64,000 nucleotides of DNA. Source: Chitinophaga sp. LS1 (lineage in GTDB: Bacteria > Bacteroidota > Bacteroidia > Chitinophagales > Chitinophagaceae). Location of the stretch: assembly GCF_034274695.1 (NCBI RefSeq), contig NZ_CP128362.1:4342501-4406500 (forward strand). Reading direction: 5' to 3'. The position numbers and the translations under genes were made by a program. Each line of letters starts with the position of its first letter. Position 1 is the first letter of the stretch. Positions 46,075 to 53,446 of the stretch are shown in pieces. The notes under the pieces were generated by a model that saw only the letters and a program-made list of their open reading frames with translations, ran no database searches and had not been told where the DNA came from.

Positions 46075-46554
46075 ATGGCAATCAGAAAAATACAACCGAA
46101 CGACAACCAGACCTTAGGCTCAGTTATCCAAACCGTTTTAAAAGAATTCGGCATAGACCGTCCAGGCACCGCTTATTACGACCCACAATTATATTCATTA
46201 TACGAATCATTCCAAACCCCCGGTTCCAACTACTGGGTCGTTGAAATCGACAACGAAATCGTAGGTTGCGGAGGCATCTTCCCCACAAAAGGATTAGACA
46301 AAGATTGTGTAGAACTGGTAAAATTCTATCTACTGCCCAAAGCCCGTGGAAAAGGACTGGGAAAAGAATTATTACTACAATGCATCAGCGGCGCCAAAGA
46401 ATTGGGCTACGAATCTATGTACCTTGAAACAATGCCTGAACTCACCACCGCTATTCCCCTGTATGAAAGAAATGGGTTCCGTCATTTGACAGCGCCATTA
46501 GGAGATTCCGGTCATTTTGCCTGCACCATCTGGATGCAAAAAACATTAATGTAA
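46075..46554 (+). CDS. GNAT-family N-acetyltransferase
   Basis: This 159-residue protein has the acetyl-CoA-binding segment LLPKARGKGLGKELLLQCI (about 87-105), where RGKGLG is the pyrophosphate loop, after strand VELVKFYLL, and the closing motif IPLYERNGF. The substrate is not deducible. It is monocistronic with a likely leaderless transcript and is flanked on both sides by gene fragments. Confidence 0.92.
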   Translation: MAIRKIQPNDNQTLGSVIQTVLKEFGIDRPGTAYYDPQLYSLYESFQTPGSNYWVVEIDNEIVGCGGIFPTKGLDKDCVELVKFYLLPKARGKGLGKELLLQCISGAKELGYESMYLETMPELTTAIPLYERNGFRHLTAPLGDSGHFACTIWMQKTLM

Positions 46555-46572
46555 AACAACCACCTTAGGCAC

Positions 46573-46707
46573 CTGAAAAGAATTGCATTATCACTACTGA
46601 TGATGTCACCCATGCTTTGCACCTACGGACAAATACAGCAATTGCTTGAAAAGTACTACCAGCAATCGCTCCCTTTGTTCCGTGAAAATGACCCATTCTA
46701 TTCCTGA
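46573..46707 (+). pseudogene. N-terminal stub of an exported protein
   Basis: From CTG at 46573 (or ATG at 46600) the frame encodes a signal-peptide-like start, KRIALSLLMMSPMLCTYGQ, followed by QIQQLLEKYYQQSLPLFREN, then DPFYS and a stop. The composition is that of a genuine exported protein, but it ends after about 45 codons, four bases before a terminator hairpin. I cannot name the family. Confidence 0.4.
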
Positions 46708-46710
46708 CAT

Positions 46711-46740
46711 AAAAGGCCGGGGGTAATAGCCCGGCTTTAT
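46711..46740. terminator. Bidirectional terminator
   Basis: AAGGCCGGG pairs imperfectly with CCCGGCTTT, with T-rich sequence on both sides. It overlaps the stop codon of the minus-strand stub that ends at 46737. Confidence 0.75.
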
Positions 46741-47012
46741 TTCCAAACTAAAGGAATGATCACCGTACCACCACCGTGTTGATGAACAGTATTGATGGCG
46801 GACTGAATATCTTTGCTGTCTTTAATAGTGATCGTATATGTTGGAAAGGATGGTATTTTAAATACAGGCATGGGAAAGAGTGCCTTCACAGGAGCAATGG
46901 TAGCAGGCATCCGGGTAGCGCCAACTTCGTCAATCGTGGGAACATGCGTATTTACCTGGGCATTCAATGGCAGGGGAATACACAAGATGAAGGCTACCAG
47001 TAAAGGTTTCAT
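46737..47012 (-). pseudogene. Truncated exported polysaccharide-lyase/GH28-like protein
   Basis: This 91-residue reading frame has a clean signal peptide (MKPLLVAFILCIPLPLNA) and a mature part that ends in SKDIQSAINTVHQHGGGTVIIP, then LVWK and stop. The DIQxAIxxxxxxGGGTVxIP pattern is the very beginning of the beta-helix of GH28 polygalacturonases and pectate-lyase-like proteins, whose catalytic parts need several hundred more residues. Here the reading frame stops right at a terminator hairpin, so the gene has lost its body. A short functional peptide cannot be excluded. Confidence 0.6.
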
Positions 47013-47084
47013 ATGTGGAATTAGAGGAAAGACAGGAATTATTATTGTTTGGTTGACACTATAACAGAAGAGTGGACAACCCTC

Positions 47085-47098
47085 ATATTCTAGAATAT
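47085..47098. promoter_or_regulatory. Perfect 14-bp palindrome upstream of the lysozyme gene
   Basis: ATATTCTAGAATAT is fully self-complementary and ends four bases before the -7 box at 47103, inside the promoter spacer. This is where a repressor operator would be expected. Confidence 0.45.
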
Positions 47099-47102
47099 TA
47101 AA

Positions 47103-47110
47103 TATATTTG
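47103..47110 (+). promoter_or_regulatory. -7 box of the lysozyme gene
   Basis: TATATTTG is an exact TAnnTTTG match, 31 bases before the preferred ATG at 47142. Confidence 0.55.
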
Positions 47111-47141
47111 GTATATCTTTAATGTGAAAATACTTATACCA

Positions 47142-47636
47142 ATGAATTTAGGAGCTAACGGAGAAACGCTGATAAAGCATTATGAAAAGTGCCGCTTGTC
47201 GGCATACCAGGATAGCAAGGGGGTGTGGACAATCGGCTGGGGCAATACCCGCTATATCGATGATTCCCCTGTACTGAAAGGCGATGTACTGACACAGGAT
47301 GGCGCGGATGAGTTATTCTTAGTGATAGTAAAAGGGTTTGTAAATGATGTAAACAAACTTACCAAAGGTATTGTTTTAAAACAAAATCAATTCGATGCAT
47401 TAGTATCTTTCGCGTACAATGTAGGCAGCGATATGAACAACAATGGCATTGCAGAAGGGCTGGGTGACAGCACCTTATTAAAGCTGGTAAAAGCGAACCC
47501 CAAAGATCCTAAAATCGCTGCTGAGTTCCTGAAATGGAATACAAGCGGTGGCAAAGTGCTGGATGGATTGACCAGAAGAAGGAAGTCTGAAGCAAACTTA
47601 TATACGAATAATACGTTGGAGTATTATGAGAAATAA
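47142..47636 (+). CDS. T4-type lysozyme (GH24)
   Basis: The protein is 164 residues from the ATG; a GTG at 47124 would add six residues. The catalytic trio E15, D24 and T30 in HYEKCRLSAYQDSKGVWTIGWG, read in pieces, has exactly the spacing of phage T4 lysozyme (11/20/26). QFDALVSFAYNVG (about 82-94) and the closing GLTRRRKSEANLY are family signatures. It has no signal peptide, and there is no holin, spanin or phage structural gene nearby, so export is unexplained. It is probably a captured phage endolysin or part of a toxin/lysis function. Confidence 0.93.
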   Translation: MNLGANGETLIKHYEKCRLSAYQDSKGVWTIGWGNTRYIDDSPVLKGDVLTQDGADELFLVIVKGFVNDVNKLTKGIVLKQNQFDALVSFAYNVGSDMNNNGIAEGLGDSTLLKLVKANPKDPKIAAEFLKWNTSGGKVLDGLTRRRKSEANLYTNNTLEYYEK

Positions 47637-47643
47637 TAATCAA

Positions 47644-47680
47644 GGGAGTGTATCTAAAGAATGATACACTCCCTTTTATT
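47644..47680 (+). terminator. Terminator of the lysozyme gene
   Basis: GGGAGTGTATC pairs with GATACACTCCC around TAAAGAAT and is followed by TTTTATT. Its stem core, loop and tail are similar in sequence to the terminator at 62315-62355. Confidence 0.92.
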
Positions 47681-47747
47681 CGGATACTGGTAGTTATTTA
47701 ATCAAATGTCAGTGCCTGATTTTACTTTTGAGTTCCCCCCACTTCAC

Positions 47748-48614
47748 CTATTTAGTTTTAGCTATTTTCCCTTTATACAAATGCGGCTCTAACAATTTCA
47801 CATCCCACAATACTGAATTCGTCGTTTTGCCAACTGAATAAGCCGTACCGCTTTTGGTAAGCGGACCATAGAAGTAACCATATCCAACTTCACTTGCGAG
47901 GAAGTCATAACTATCTTCCAGAATGGTATTACCGGATACTTTCATCGTCAGGTCATAATTTACTTCTCTGGAACCATCTGCATAAGCAACCACTACATAA
48001 TACGTATCATCATCGAGGTCATTGCTCAGCAGGTAAGATTCAAAACCTGTGCTGTTAGTAGAACCTGACAATACACTGTAAGTATCTATTGAACCATCAC
48101 TGGTCGTTGTTAAATTGTTCACCAGATAAAGGTCCAGATCTACCAACGTGCCTGCATCCCATGTCAGTTCAGAGAGCAAGCCATCAGAGGACTGATCCGT
48201 ATCATTGTCCGTAATGGTGATAGTGGCAGTAGAGTTGCTCAGCGTAACATTGCTGCTACTGAAAGTAACATTGATTGTCTTGCTGCTTTCCACCACTTCA
48301 TCATCAAAGATGTCGAAAGTCAAAGTGGCGGAAGTACTACCCGCAGCAATGGTTAAGGTAGTGTCTGTAGCTACTTCATAGTCTCCGTTCAGGATAGCAG
48401 TACCTCCCAATGTAGCATTGATCGTTACATCGCTGGTTTGTGTAGCAGGCAGGGTTACCGTGATACTTGCTGTGCCGGCAGCTTCAGTTACCGTTTGAGA
48501 AGTGGCACTGAGGGATGCCGTTTGTTGGGTCGCAGTTGAATCGTCTTTTTTACAGGAGAGGGTCATCAGCATGACACACGCCATCGTTGAGACGCTAATA
48601 AGGTTTCTTTGCAT
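47748..48614 (-). CDS. Calx-beta-domain lipoprotein
   Basis: This 288-residue protein has a lipoprotein signal with C21 (MLMTLSCKKD). A Calx-beta domain (about 35-140) shows the family end VTLSNSTATITITDND and the acidic calcium-binding stretch DIFDDEVVESSKTI. The C-terminal half (about 150-285), with DLDLYLVNN and YYVVVAYADGS, resembles a pre-peptidase-like beta-sandwich. It is likely surface exposed. It is strikingly rich in threonine and serine. No partner gene is evident. Confidence 0.8.
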   Translation of the reverse strand: MQRNLISVSTMACVMLMTLSCKKDDSTATQQTASLSATSQTVTEAAGTASITVTLPATQTSDVTINATLGGTAILNGDYEVATDTTLTIAAGSTSATLTFDIFDDEVVESSKTINVTFSSSNVTLSNSTATITITDNDTDQSSDGLLSELTWDAGTLVDLDLYLVNNLTTTSDGSIDTYSVLSGSTNSTGFESYLLSNDLDDDTYYVVVAYADGSREVNYDLTMKVSGNTILEDSYDFLASEVGYGYFYGPLTKSGTAYSVGKTTNSVLWDVKLLEPHLYKGKIAKTK

Positions 48615-48728
48615 TACTTAGTTTTTAAAATTAGGGATCCTTTTGGAGGTTTAACGGAATGCAAAAAACTTTGTTGTCCCAACAATTGGAGTAATCGTTG
48701 AATGCTAATCTTTTATCGATGAGTATGA

Positions 48729-49274
48729 CTACTTAGCATACGCAGCCAGATCTGAGAGTGCAGTGGCTACTTGTGTGTTCCATAAATTTTGTTTCTCCTG
48801 ATTAAGCCCGTGGTGAGTTTCGCTGTCATATATGATTTGTCTTTCCTTATAGGCATCATAATACTTGAGGAAAGCATCTCTTGATACAGCTGCTATATTG
48901 CCGGTAGTGAGGGGAGATCTGCGTAATTCTTTTCTCAGTAACCTCGCATATACTTCACAAAGATCAAAGTGCAATTGTTCATGGGCGAGTAGGGCAGCCG
49001 TTTCCTTTCCGGGGCGTACATTGCTCCTTTCAGGGATAAATTCACTGATTACGTCGACTTGTACTCCATTTATTTTAATACCAAAACGGCAATTTGTTCG
49101 CGCGGCAATATTGGTATCCTGGTCCCGGTAAGGGGTGCCTTTGTAATCTGACCAGGTCAGTTTGCGAAGCGGATTCCATTGAATAGATGCCAGCTCTTGA
49201 GAACGATATGAATGTTTCCCGGAGGAACATGCTGTTAAAAAGATGATAGAAATGATGAATATAACCCTGATCAT
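48729..49274 (-). CDS. DUF922-like putative zinc-protease lipoprotein
   Basis: This 181-residue protein has a lipobox LTAC16. It carries the metal-binding motif HEQLH (H98, E99, H102) in LLAHEQLHFDLCEVYA, fitting DUF922, a predicted secreted Zn-protease family. WSDYKGTPYRDQ (about 41-52) and the early strand also fit. Substrate unknown. It stands alone between two gaps. Confidence 0.8.
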   Translation of the reverse strand: MIRVIFIISIIFLTACSSGKHSYRSQELASIQWNPLRKLTWSDYKGTPYRDQDTNIAARTNCRFGIKINGVQVDVISEFIPERSNVRPGKETAALLAHEQLHFDLCEVYARLLRKELRRSPLTTGNIAAVSRDAFLKYYDAYKERQIIYDSETHHGLNQEKQNLWNTQVATALSDLAAYAK

Positions 49275-49428
49275 GATAGTTTTTTAAATGCAAATGCCCT
49301 GCCATAGTGAATTTCGCAAATATGCGTACATGGATTTGTTAAGAATTGGTTAAACAGATAATAATATTTATGTATATTACGGTACATTTTTAACCTAATT
49401 ATCAACCTGCGACAATTTAAAGAGTTCT

Positions 49429-50382
49429 ATGAGTGAAAACAATGGAAGCCAGCCAACTGTATCATTTTTCACAAATTGTTATGAAAACGACTGGGAAAAA
49501 GTATTGAAAGGAGATAGACTGGAACAAATGGTAGATAGATGCGAACTATCGTTTTATGAGAAAATTCTAATCATTAACAATGTAAAGGACCGGGCTACGG
49601 TAGAGCAATATGCGACCAGTGCGATGAACCGCAAGGTTATTGATGCCTATTACTTTGCAGAAGATCACATGGATGCGATCCTGGACAAGTACAATATGAC
49701 CAGGGAAAGCTTCAAACTCGATTTTTTCGATGGATATTACTATAGTGTAGGCCCCCTTACAGCGGCTTACTTTTGTAAGGGCCAGTATTTACTCTACTTC
49801 ACCTGTGATTGTATGATGCAGGAAGGAGCAGGAGGTAAATGGGTATGGGAGGCTATAGAAGAGATGAAACGTAACAGGTACATCTTCGTAGCAAACCCTA
49901 TGTGGACGGATTTTACCTATGAGGCAGAACTGAAGATCATCAAAACAGCCAATCATTTTATTCACTCCACCGGGTTTTCTGACCAGTGTTTTCTGGTAGA
50001 AGCTGAAAGGTTGCAGGGAGATATTTATAATTGTTATAACTATGGTTCTGAAAAGTACCCTTACTATGCAGGGGAACTGTTTGAGAAGCGCATGTATAGT
50101 TATATGGCTTGTAATGGTCTGATCCGGATCACCCGCGATGATATTTTTTATGATCATATCAAGTTGCTGAATGAAGGGCTGATGGATGTGCAGAAGAGTA
50201 AGACGCTGAAAGTGGTTGTAAAACGAAAAGCGGCGACCTGGAAAAGATGGTGCAGGAAGGCCTTGCTGAGACGTGTACTCGGGTATACAAAGCAATTGGA
50301 TTACTCCCATTTTGAAGGTGGATATAACAATGCAGTGATAGTACCGAGGGCCGCCGTGTCGCTGGCGCAATCGGGAAGTTAA
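49429..50382 (+). CDS. Putative glycosyltransferase-like protein, family not recognised
   Basis: This 317-residue cytoplasmic protein has an N-terminal strand-helix start (TVSFFTNCYENDWEKVL) and the segment KGQYLLYFTCDCMMQE (about 117-132), where DCD could be a GT-A-like DxD metal motif. CEIHLxDYY-type features are absent. Basic stretches (VVVKRKAATWKRWCRKALLRRV) occur near the end. I can only say that the pattern recalls a nucleotide-sugar transferase with the DxD motif; no genes for polysaccharide synthesis surround it. The stop codon lies inside the first unit of a repeat. Confidence 0.4.
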   Translation: MSENNGSQPTVSFFTNCYENDWEKVLKGDRLEQMVDRCELSFYEKILIINNVKDRATVEQYATSAMNRKVIDAYYFAEDHMDAILDKYNMTRESFKLDFFDGYYYSVGPLTAAYFCKGQYLLYFTCDCMMQEGAGGKWVWEAIEEMKRNRYIFVANPMWTDFTYEAELKIIKTANHFIHSTGFSDQCFLVEAERLQGDIYNCYNYGSEKYPYYAGELFEKRMYSYMACNGLIRITRDDIFYDHIKLLNEGLMDVQKSKTLKVVVKRKAATWKRWCRKALLRRVLGYTKQLDYSHFEGGYNNAVIVPRAAVSLAQSGS

Positions 50383-50506
50383 CGATATCGGAAGTGGTTG
50401 TAATGATTTGCCGTGTCACTATCAGGAAGTTAACGATACTGGAAGTAGCTATAATGATCTGCCTTACAGGATATTAACGATACTGGAAGAAACTGTAACG
50501 ATCTGA
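50354..50506 (+). repeat. Three decayed tandem units at the gene end
   Basis: Units of about 57, 51 and 45 bases each contain TTAACGATAYYGGAAG and then TRTAAYGATYTG: 50354-50410, 50411-50461 and 50462-50506. The stop codon of the preceding gene lies in unit one (gTTAAC). Progressive shortening and sequence drift suggest an old duplication of the gene's 3' end. Confidence 0.65.
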
Positions 50507-50544
50507 TGTGCCCCCAAAAATGTCTAACTTTTTGGGGGCATTTC
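50507..50544 (+). terminator. Terminator before the AraC regulator gene
   Basis: TGCCCCCAAAAA pairs with TTTTTGGGGGCA around TGTCTAAC and continues TTTC. It ends the upstream transcript. Confidence 0.85.
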
Positions 50545-50562
50545 AATACAGTCTCTTTTTTT

Positions 50563-50570
50563 TACCTTTG
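50563..50570 (+). promoter_or_regulatory. -7 box directly upstream of the AraC regulator ATG
   Basis: TACCTTTG is an exact match, with TTTC 18 bases upstream. Only TATC separates it from the ATG at 50575, the same arrangement as the promoter at 46063, so a leaderless transcript is expected. Confidence 0.6.
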
Positions 50571-50574
50571 TATC

Positions 50575-51504
50575 ATGAGCGAGCAATTGGAGACATTAGG
50601 AGATTTTTACCGGGAACGGCCATTTATACAATTCCCCTTCAGTACTACAGATGTAGGAAAAGGGAAATCACATTTTAATGTCAACGTACGTAAGCACTGT
50701 AATTTCAAGACCCCTTATAACAGAAGGGACTTCTACAAGATCACCCTCATCCTCGGTGTTGGCGAAATCAATTACGGGGGCAATTCTATCCTGGTAGACC
50801 GCCCGGCATTATTGATTCCCTGTCCTTCCGTACCTTATTCCTGGACCAGTATTTCGGAAGATCAGGATGGCTTTTACTGTCTTTTTAACCAGGAATTCTT
50901 CAACGAACATTACCAGTTTGACATCTTCAAGCGCTCTCCATTATTCAAAGCATGGGCGGAGCCAGTCATCTTCCTGGATGATAAGCAACTGGCATTAATG
51001 AAGATTTACTTTGAGCAGATGCTGGAAATGGCCCATGGGGAATATGCCTTTAAGTACGAAGCGATCCGCAACCTACTGTGCCTGATGATGCATGCCTTGC
51101 TGGTAGATAAGCCAGCAGGCAGCCTGTCATCCGGCGAACTCTCTGCTTCTTCCCGCCTGCTCAGGAACTTCGATGAATTACTGCACCAGCAGTTTCCACT
51201 GGATTCTCCTGAAAACCCATTGACAATGCGCTCTGCGGCAGACTTTGCCGGGGCTTTGAATGTGCATGTGAATCATTTGAATTATGTAATTAAGAGCATT
51301 ACGGGCAATACGACCACATCCATTATAAAGAACCGGATCCTGGAAGAAGCCAGGACATTATTGCTGAATACGCAATGGGATATCTCAGAAGTGGGATACT
51401 GTCTTGGGTTTGAAGAACCGGCGCATTTTAATAACTTCTTCAAGAAATCAACAGGCACTACTCCATTACAATATCGACAGACCACCCGGATCTCCCATAT
51501 TTGA
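50575..51504 (+). CDS. AraC-family transcriptional regulator
   Basis: The protein is 309 residues from MSEQLETLG, chosen because the -7 box ends four bases before it; an in-frame ATG at 50506 lies inside a terminator. The N-terminal sensor region (about 1-180) is of the kind FYKITLILGVGEINYGG, ending in a helical link. The C-terminal AraC domain (about 210-305) has MRSAADFAGALNVHVNHLNY and the second helix-turn-helix EVGYCLGFEEPAHFNNFFKK. It is followed on the same strand by an MFS transporter it may regulate. Confidence 0.93.
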   Translation: MSEQLETLGDFYRERPFIQFPFSTTDVGKGKSHFNVNVRKHCNFKTPYNRRDFYKITLILGVGEINYGGNSILVDRPALLIPCPSVPYSWTSISEDQDGFYCLFNQEFFNEHYQFDIFKRSPLFKAWAEPVIFLDDKQLALMKIYFEQMLEMAHGEYAFKYEAIRNLLCLMMHALLVDKPAGSLSSGELSASSRLLRNFDELLHQQFPLDSPENPLTMRSAADFAGALNVHVNHLNYVIKSITGNTTTSIIKNRILEEARTLLLNTQWDISEVGYCLGFEEPAHFNNFFKKSTGTTPLQYRQTTRISHI

Positions 51505-51556
51505 TTTTTGCAATTATTGCTTTGATTCTCTTAATAGCAGATTCTCTCAGCTGCTA

Positions 51557-51564
51557 TAATTTTG
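51557..51564 (+). promoter_or_regulatory. -7 box of the MFS transporter gene
   Basis: TAATTTTG matches TAnnTTTG, 17 bases before the ATG. Confidence 0.5.
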
Positions 51565-51580
51565 TTGTCAAATTAAGGAT

Positions 51581-52789
51581 ATGTTACAAAGTGCCTCGGC
51601 AAGCAGAAAACGGTTTGCGACGATTTTAGCGTTCATTTGCATCCCATTATCGGGATTTATCACAGACATTTATTTGCCTTCATTTCCTGCTATGGCAAAG
51701 GATCTGGGGGTATCAGCAGATAAGATCCAGCTTACCCTGACTTGTTTTTTCATGAGTTATGGTTTTTCCCAGATGTTTGTGGGCAGCCTGCTGGATAGCC
51801 TCGGCAGGTACAGACCCGCGGTAATATCACTGGGTGTGCTGGTGTTGTCTTCATTATTAATAGGTATTACACACAGTGTGGCGTTAATTTGTTTCCTACG
51901 CGTAGTGCAGGGTACGGCTACGGCATTTGTGATAGTAGGCAAGCGCGCGTTTTTTGTAGACTTGTACGAAGGGGAGGAGCGCAAGCATTATTTGAGTTAT
52001 CTCACCATAACTTGGTCATTAGGGCCTATTGTAGCGCCGTTTTTAGGTGGATTCTTACAGCAGTATCTGAACTGGCAGTCCAACTTCTATTTCCTGGCGA
52101 TCTACGCGTTTATCATGTTTGTATTGGAATTGAGTTTCAGTGGAGAGACGCTGGTGCACAGGAAACCCTTTGAGTTGAAAAAGATCCGCGATAACTATGC
52201 GCATATGTTGAGCAATAGTACGTTCTTACTGGGTATCGTGATCTTAGGATTGAGTTATTCAGTGGTGATGGTGTTCAATATTGCAGGACCTTTTGTGATA
52301 GAAAATAGCTTTCATTTCAATTCAGTAGTGATTGGATATTGTACCTTGATATTAGGTTTTTCCTGGATGATAGGTGGGATTGTGAGCAAGCGGCTGATAA
52401 ATGTTGATTTCAGCAGAAAGCTGATAATAGCAGGGTTTACGCAGTTGATATTGACGGTGATGCTGTTTGTAACAGGGTTTGTGATGCATGATTTGTGGTG
52501 GTTTGTGATGTTTGCATTTGTGATCCACATTTGCTCAGGTTTTTTGTTTACCAATCTCTTCACGCATAGTATGCTGGTGTTTCCGCAGAATGCAGGATTG
52601 GCGAGTGGTTTGATGGGAGGGATGGTATATGTGGTGACATCGTTTTCCAGCTATGTATTGTCAACCACGGGCAAAATGGCAACGTCTGGAGATATGTCGC
52701 TGCGATACGTAGTGATGTCAACGATCCTGACATGTGCAGTGATAGCTGTGGTGAGAATGCGGGCAGCGAAGACACCGGCGATCGCTTAA
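51581..52789 (+). CDS. MFS drug exporter, Bcr/CflA type
   Basis: This 402-residue inner-membrane protein has twelve transmembrane helices. DIYLPSFPAMAKDLGVS in the first loop and the motif-A-like SLLDSLGRYRPAV (about 70-82) are typical of the Bcr/CflA drug-resistance group, as is the motif-C-like SLGPIVAPFLGG in helix five. It probably exports a small toxic compound. It lies 76 bases after the AraC regulator, suggesting local control, which is inference. Confidence 0.9.
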   Translation: MLQSASASRKRFATILAFICIPLSGFITDIYLPSFPAMAKDLGVSADKIQLTLTCFFMSYGFSQMFVGSLLDSLGRYRPAVISLGVLVLSSLLIGITHSVALICFLRVVQGTATAFVIVGKRAFFVDLYEGEERKHYLSYLTITWSLGPIVAPFLGGFLQQYLNWQSNFYFLAIYAFIMFVLELSFSGETLVHRKPFELKKIRDNYAHMLSNSTFLLGIVILGLSYSVVMVFNIAGPFVIENSFHFNSVVIGYCTLILGFSWMIGGIVSKRLINVDFSRKLIIAGFTQLILTVMLFVTGFVMHDLWWFVMFAFVIHICSGFLFTNLFTHSMLVFPQNAGLASGLMGGMVYVVTSFSSYVLSTTGKMATSGDMSLRYVVMSTILTCAVIAVVRMRAAKTPAIA

Positions 52790-52798
52790 GATCGGCAA

Positions 52799-52847
52799 TT
52801 TATCATAGGGGGAGAGGGCCTTTTGTGTCCTCTCTCCCTATGATAAA
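52799..52847. terminator. Long-stem bidirectional terminator
   Basis: TTTATCATAGGG(G)GAGAGG pairs with CCTCTCTCCCTATGATAAA. It separates the exporter from the accessory island. Confidence 0.9.
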
Positions 52848-52942
52848 ATAATACTTACAGATCTAATGATGATAGCTCCATTCTTTATATCCATCTGGCT
52901 CCGTCATTGAACCTCTCCATATATATAGATTCATGAATCATC

Positions 52943-53446
52943 TTATGCAATGTCAAAAAACATGTCTTTAACATCCGAGATATCTACAGCCTTGTATTGT
53001 TGCGGTATAGCAGGGTTCATTCTATTAAACCTGCTAATAGCTTGTTGTTTTAAATCAGGATTAAATACAAAATAGTATTCATCATGCATATTAGTAGGAT
53101 TTCCAAGAGCTGATGTAGATCCTGCAACCTTTCCCAGAAGGGAATTCCTGTCTAAATTCTTTAAACTTTGATAATTAAATCTAAATTCTACCAAAACAAT
53201 TTCTTGCTGTGTCCCGGTTTCATCTTCAGCAATAAAGGCTGAATCCATTGACTTATTCAAAAGTCTTCCTTCCTGATTAGCTTTTTTCTCTTCTACACAG
53301 TCCATATTCAGGACAACTTCATTGCCATTAAATCCTGTGCTTCCTTCATGTCCCTCCCTGCGTATTAATGTGTCGATTAATTCCAGGCAATCCTTTTTTC
53401 TAATAGATTTTGCGTAGTTTTCCGTGGCTTGTTTGGAGTATTTCAT
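52943..53446 (-). CDS. Partner protein of an SMC-like ATPase, unknown family
   Basis: This 167-residue protein shows no signal peptide or membrane segment and no motif I can name. It contains VVLNMDCVEEKKANQEGRLLN and a conserved-looking acidic/aromatic stretch DEYYFVFNPDLKQQAISRFN. The start overlaps the ATPase stop by one base (TGATG), so the two proteins are made in fixed ratio. The base composition is lower in GC than flanking core genes, as is that of the ATPase. The pair looks like a horizontally acquired two-gene module. Confidence 0.55.
   Translation of the reverse strand: MKYSKQATENYAKSIRKKDCLELIDTLIRREGHEGSTGFNGNEVVLNMDCVEEKKANQEGRLLNKSMDSAFIAEDETGTQQEIVLVEFRFNYQSLKNLDRNSLLGKVAGSTSALGNPTNMHDEYYFVFNPDLKQQAISRFNRMNPAIPQQYKAVDISDVKDMFFDIA

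Noticed and set aside
47142..47636. Prophage around the lysozyme gene
   Set aside because: No integrase, capsid, tail, holin or phage regulator on either side.
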